DNA of 12,300 nt from Minisyncoccota bacterium (GTDB taxonomy: Bacteria > Patescibacteriota > Minisyncoccia > UBA6257 > 2-01-FULL-56-20). The DNA lies in contig JARLIC010000001.1 in the NCBI GenBank assembly GCA_031291905.1, positions 1 to 12,300 on the forward strand, written 5' to 3'. Shown one piece after another: positions 12,099-12,300 of this stretch (positions are counted from its first letter, which is position 1; each line of letters begins with the position of its first letter). The notes beneath the pieces are model-generated. The model did no database searches. It worked only from the letters and a program-made list of their open reading frames with translations, and was not told where the DNA came from. The position numbers and the translations under genes were made by a program.

Positions 12099-12269
12099 TT
12101 AATAGTTGAGCATTTTCTTCATCGGCACGCCGAGCGACAGCGTCTTCCGGGCATTCCGGTTCGTTTTGGTGCTCTTGCGGGTCCTGGAGTGGTCGATGGC
12201 CATCGGACGGCGGACGACTTTGCCGTTTTTGGTGATCCTTATTCGTTTGGTGAAGCTTTTTGAGGGCAT
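12099..12269 (-). CDS. rpmI: 50S ribosomal protein L35
   Basis: The 56-residue very basic protein reads MPSKSFTKRIRITKNGKVVR, then RRPMAIDHSRTRKSTKTNRNARKTL. The arrangement fits L35: a TKRI.iTknGKv.RR start, a His-containing centre, an Arg/Lys-rich second half and a short hydrophobic end (MKKMLNY). It is a little shorter than typical L35 (about 64 residues) and somewhat divergent. Its place directly before rplT confirms the identity. In many bacteria infC lies upstream; only 31 bases remain before the window edge, so this cannot be seen. No SD is visible before the ATG. Confidence 0.9.
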   Translation of the reverse strand: MPSKSFTKRIRITKNGKVVRRPMAIDHSRTRKSTKTNRNARKTLSLGVPMKKMLNY

Positions 12270-12300
12270 GGGATTGGGTTGCTCAATACGGGTAAAGATA

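Noticed and set aside
1..12300. tRNA, rRNA, CRISPR array, insertion sequence or attachment site
   Set aside because: No tRNA-like cloverleaf, regularly spaced repeats, transposase-like frame or long terminal inverted repeats were found in the gaps or genes by reading both strands.

Overview
The window looks like chromosomal DNA from a small-genome bacterium. The best guess is an uncultivated member of the Patescibacteria/CPR (Parcubacteria-like). This rests on gene content and style: a bacterial PolX with a PHP domain, a membrane-anchored Clp-like ATPase beside a tiny membrane protein, a half-length MFS-like protein, short reading frames, few Shine-Dalgarno (SD) sequences, and several start codons about 6 nt downstream of an extended -10 box. 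No 16S gene is present, so the assignment is inference. The standard genetic code fits: genes end in TAA or TAG with no in-frame TGA.

Layout. (1) 1-950, minus strand: an ArsR-type regulator, a small CxxC thioredoxin-like protein and a DUF318-type permease (cut by the window edge) form a compact metalloid/metal-response operon. It has a recognisable promoter and a TGAA-N6-TTCA operator. (2) 1096-2523, plus strand: the tRNA pseudouridine synthase TruD. (3) 2622-3960, minus strand: two unrecognised genes, each with its own strong promoter and strong SD, unlike their neighbours. The left one carries a Cys/His zinc-knuckle-like N-terminus. (4) 4062-4395: a dense divergent control region. It holds a LexA-type operator/promoter for the plus strand and a consensus promoter, mini-ORFs and an intrinsic terminator on the minus strand, predicting an undescribed transcript of about 240 nt. 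(5) 4395-5731, plus strand: a LexA-like autoproteolytic repressor followed closely by a family-4-like uracil-DNA glycosylase that lacks the iron-sulfur cysteines of its family and ends in a beta-clamp-like QPGLF. This is a probable DNA-damage operon. (6) 5781-9299, plus strand: a three-gene membrane-associated operon (115-aa membrane protein, 842-aa membrane-anchored Clp-like AAA+ protein, 219-aa half-MFS protein) with overlapping or nearly abutting genes. (7) 9336-11688, plus strand: DNA polymerase X (PHP motif I altered) and a Nudix hydrolase, each with its own predicted leaderless promoter. (8) 11687-12269: a bidirectional terminator, then rplT and rpmI on the minus strand.

Two themes stand out. 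DNA repair and nucleotide housekeeping (LexA, UDG, PolX, Nudix) fill much of the right half, next to a Clp-like machine whose first ATPase domain and both substrate-gripping loops look degenerate. Five plus-strand genes (1096, 4395, 5781, 9336, 11152) share the pattern TGn-(T/C)AnnnT-N6/7-ATG, predicting leaderless mRNAs, whereas the two unknown minus-strand genes use classical SDs. I see no tRNA, rRNA, CRISPR array, insertion sequence or phage gene.
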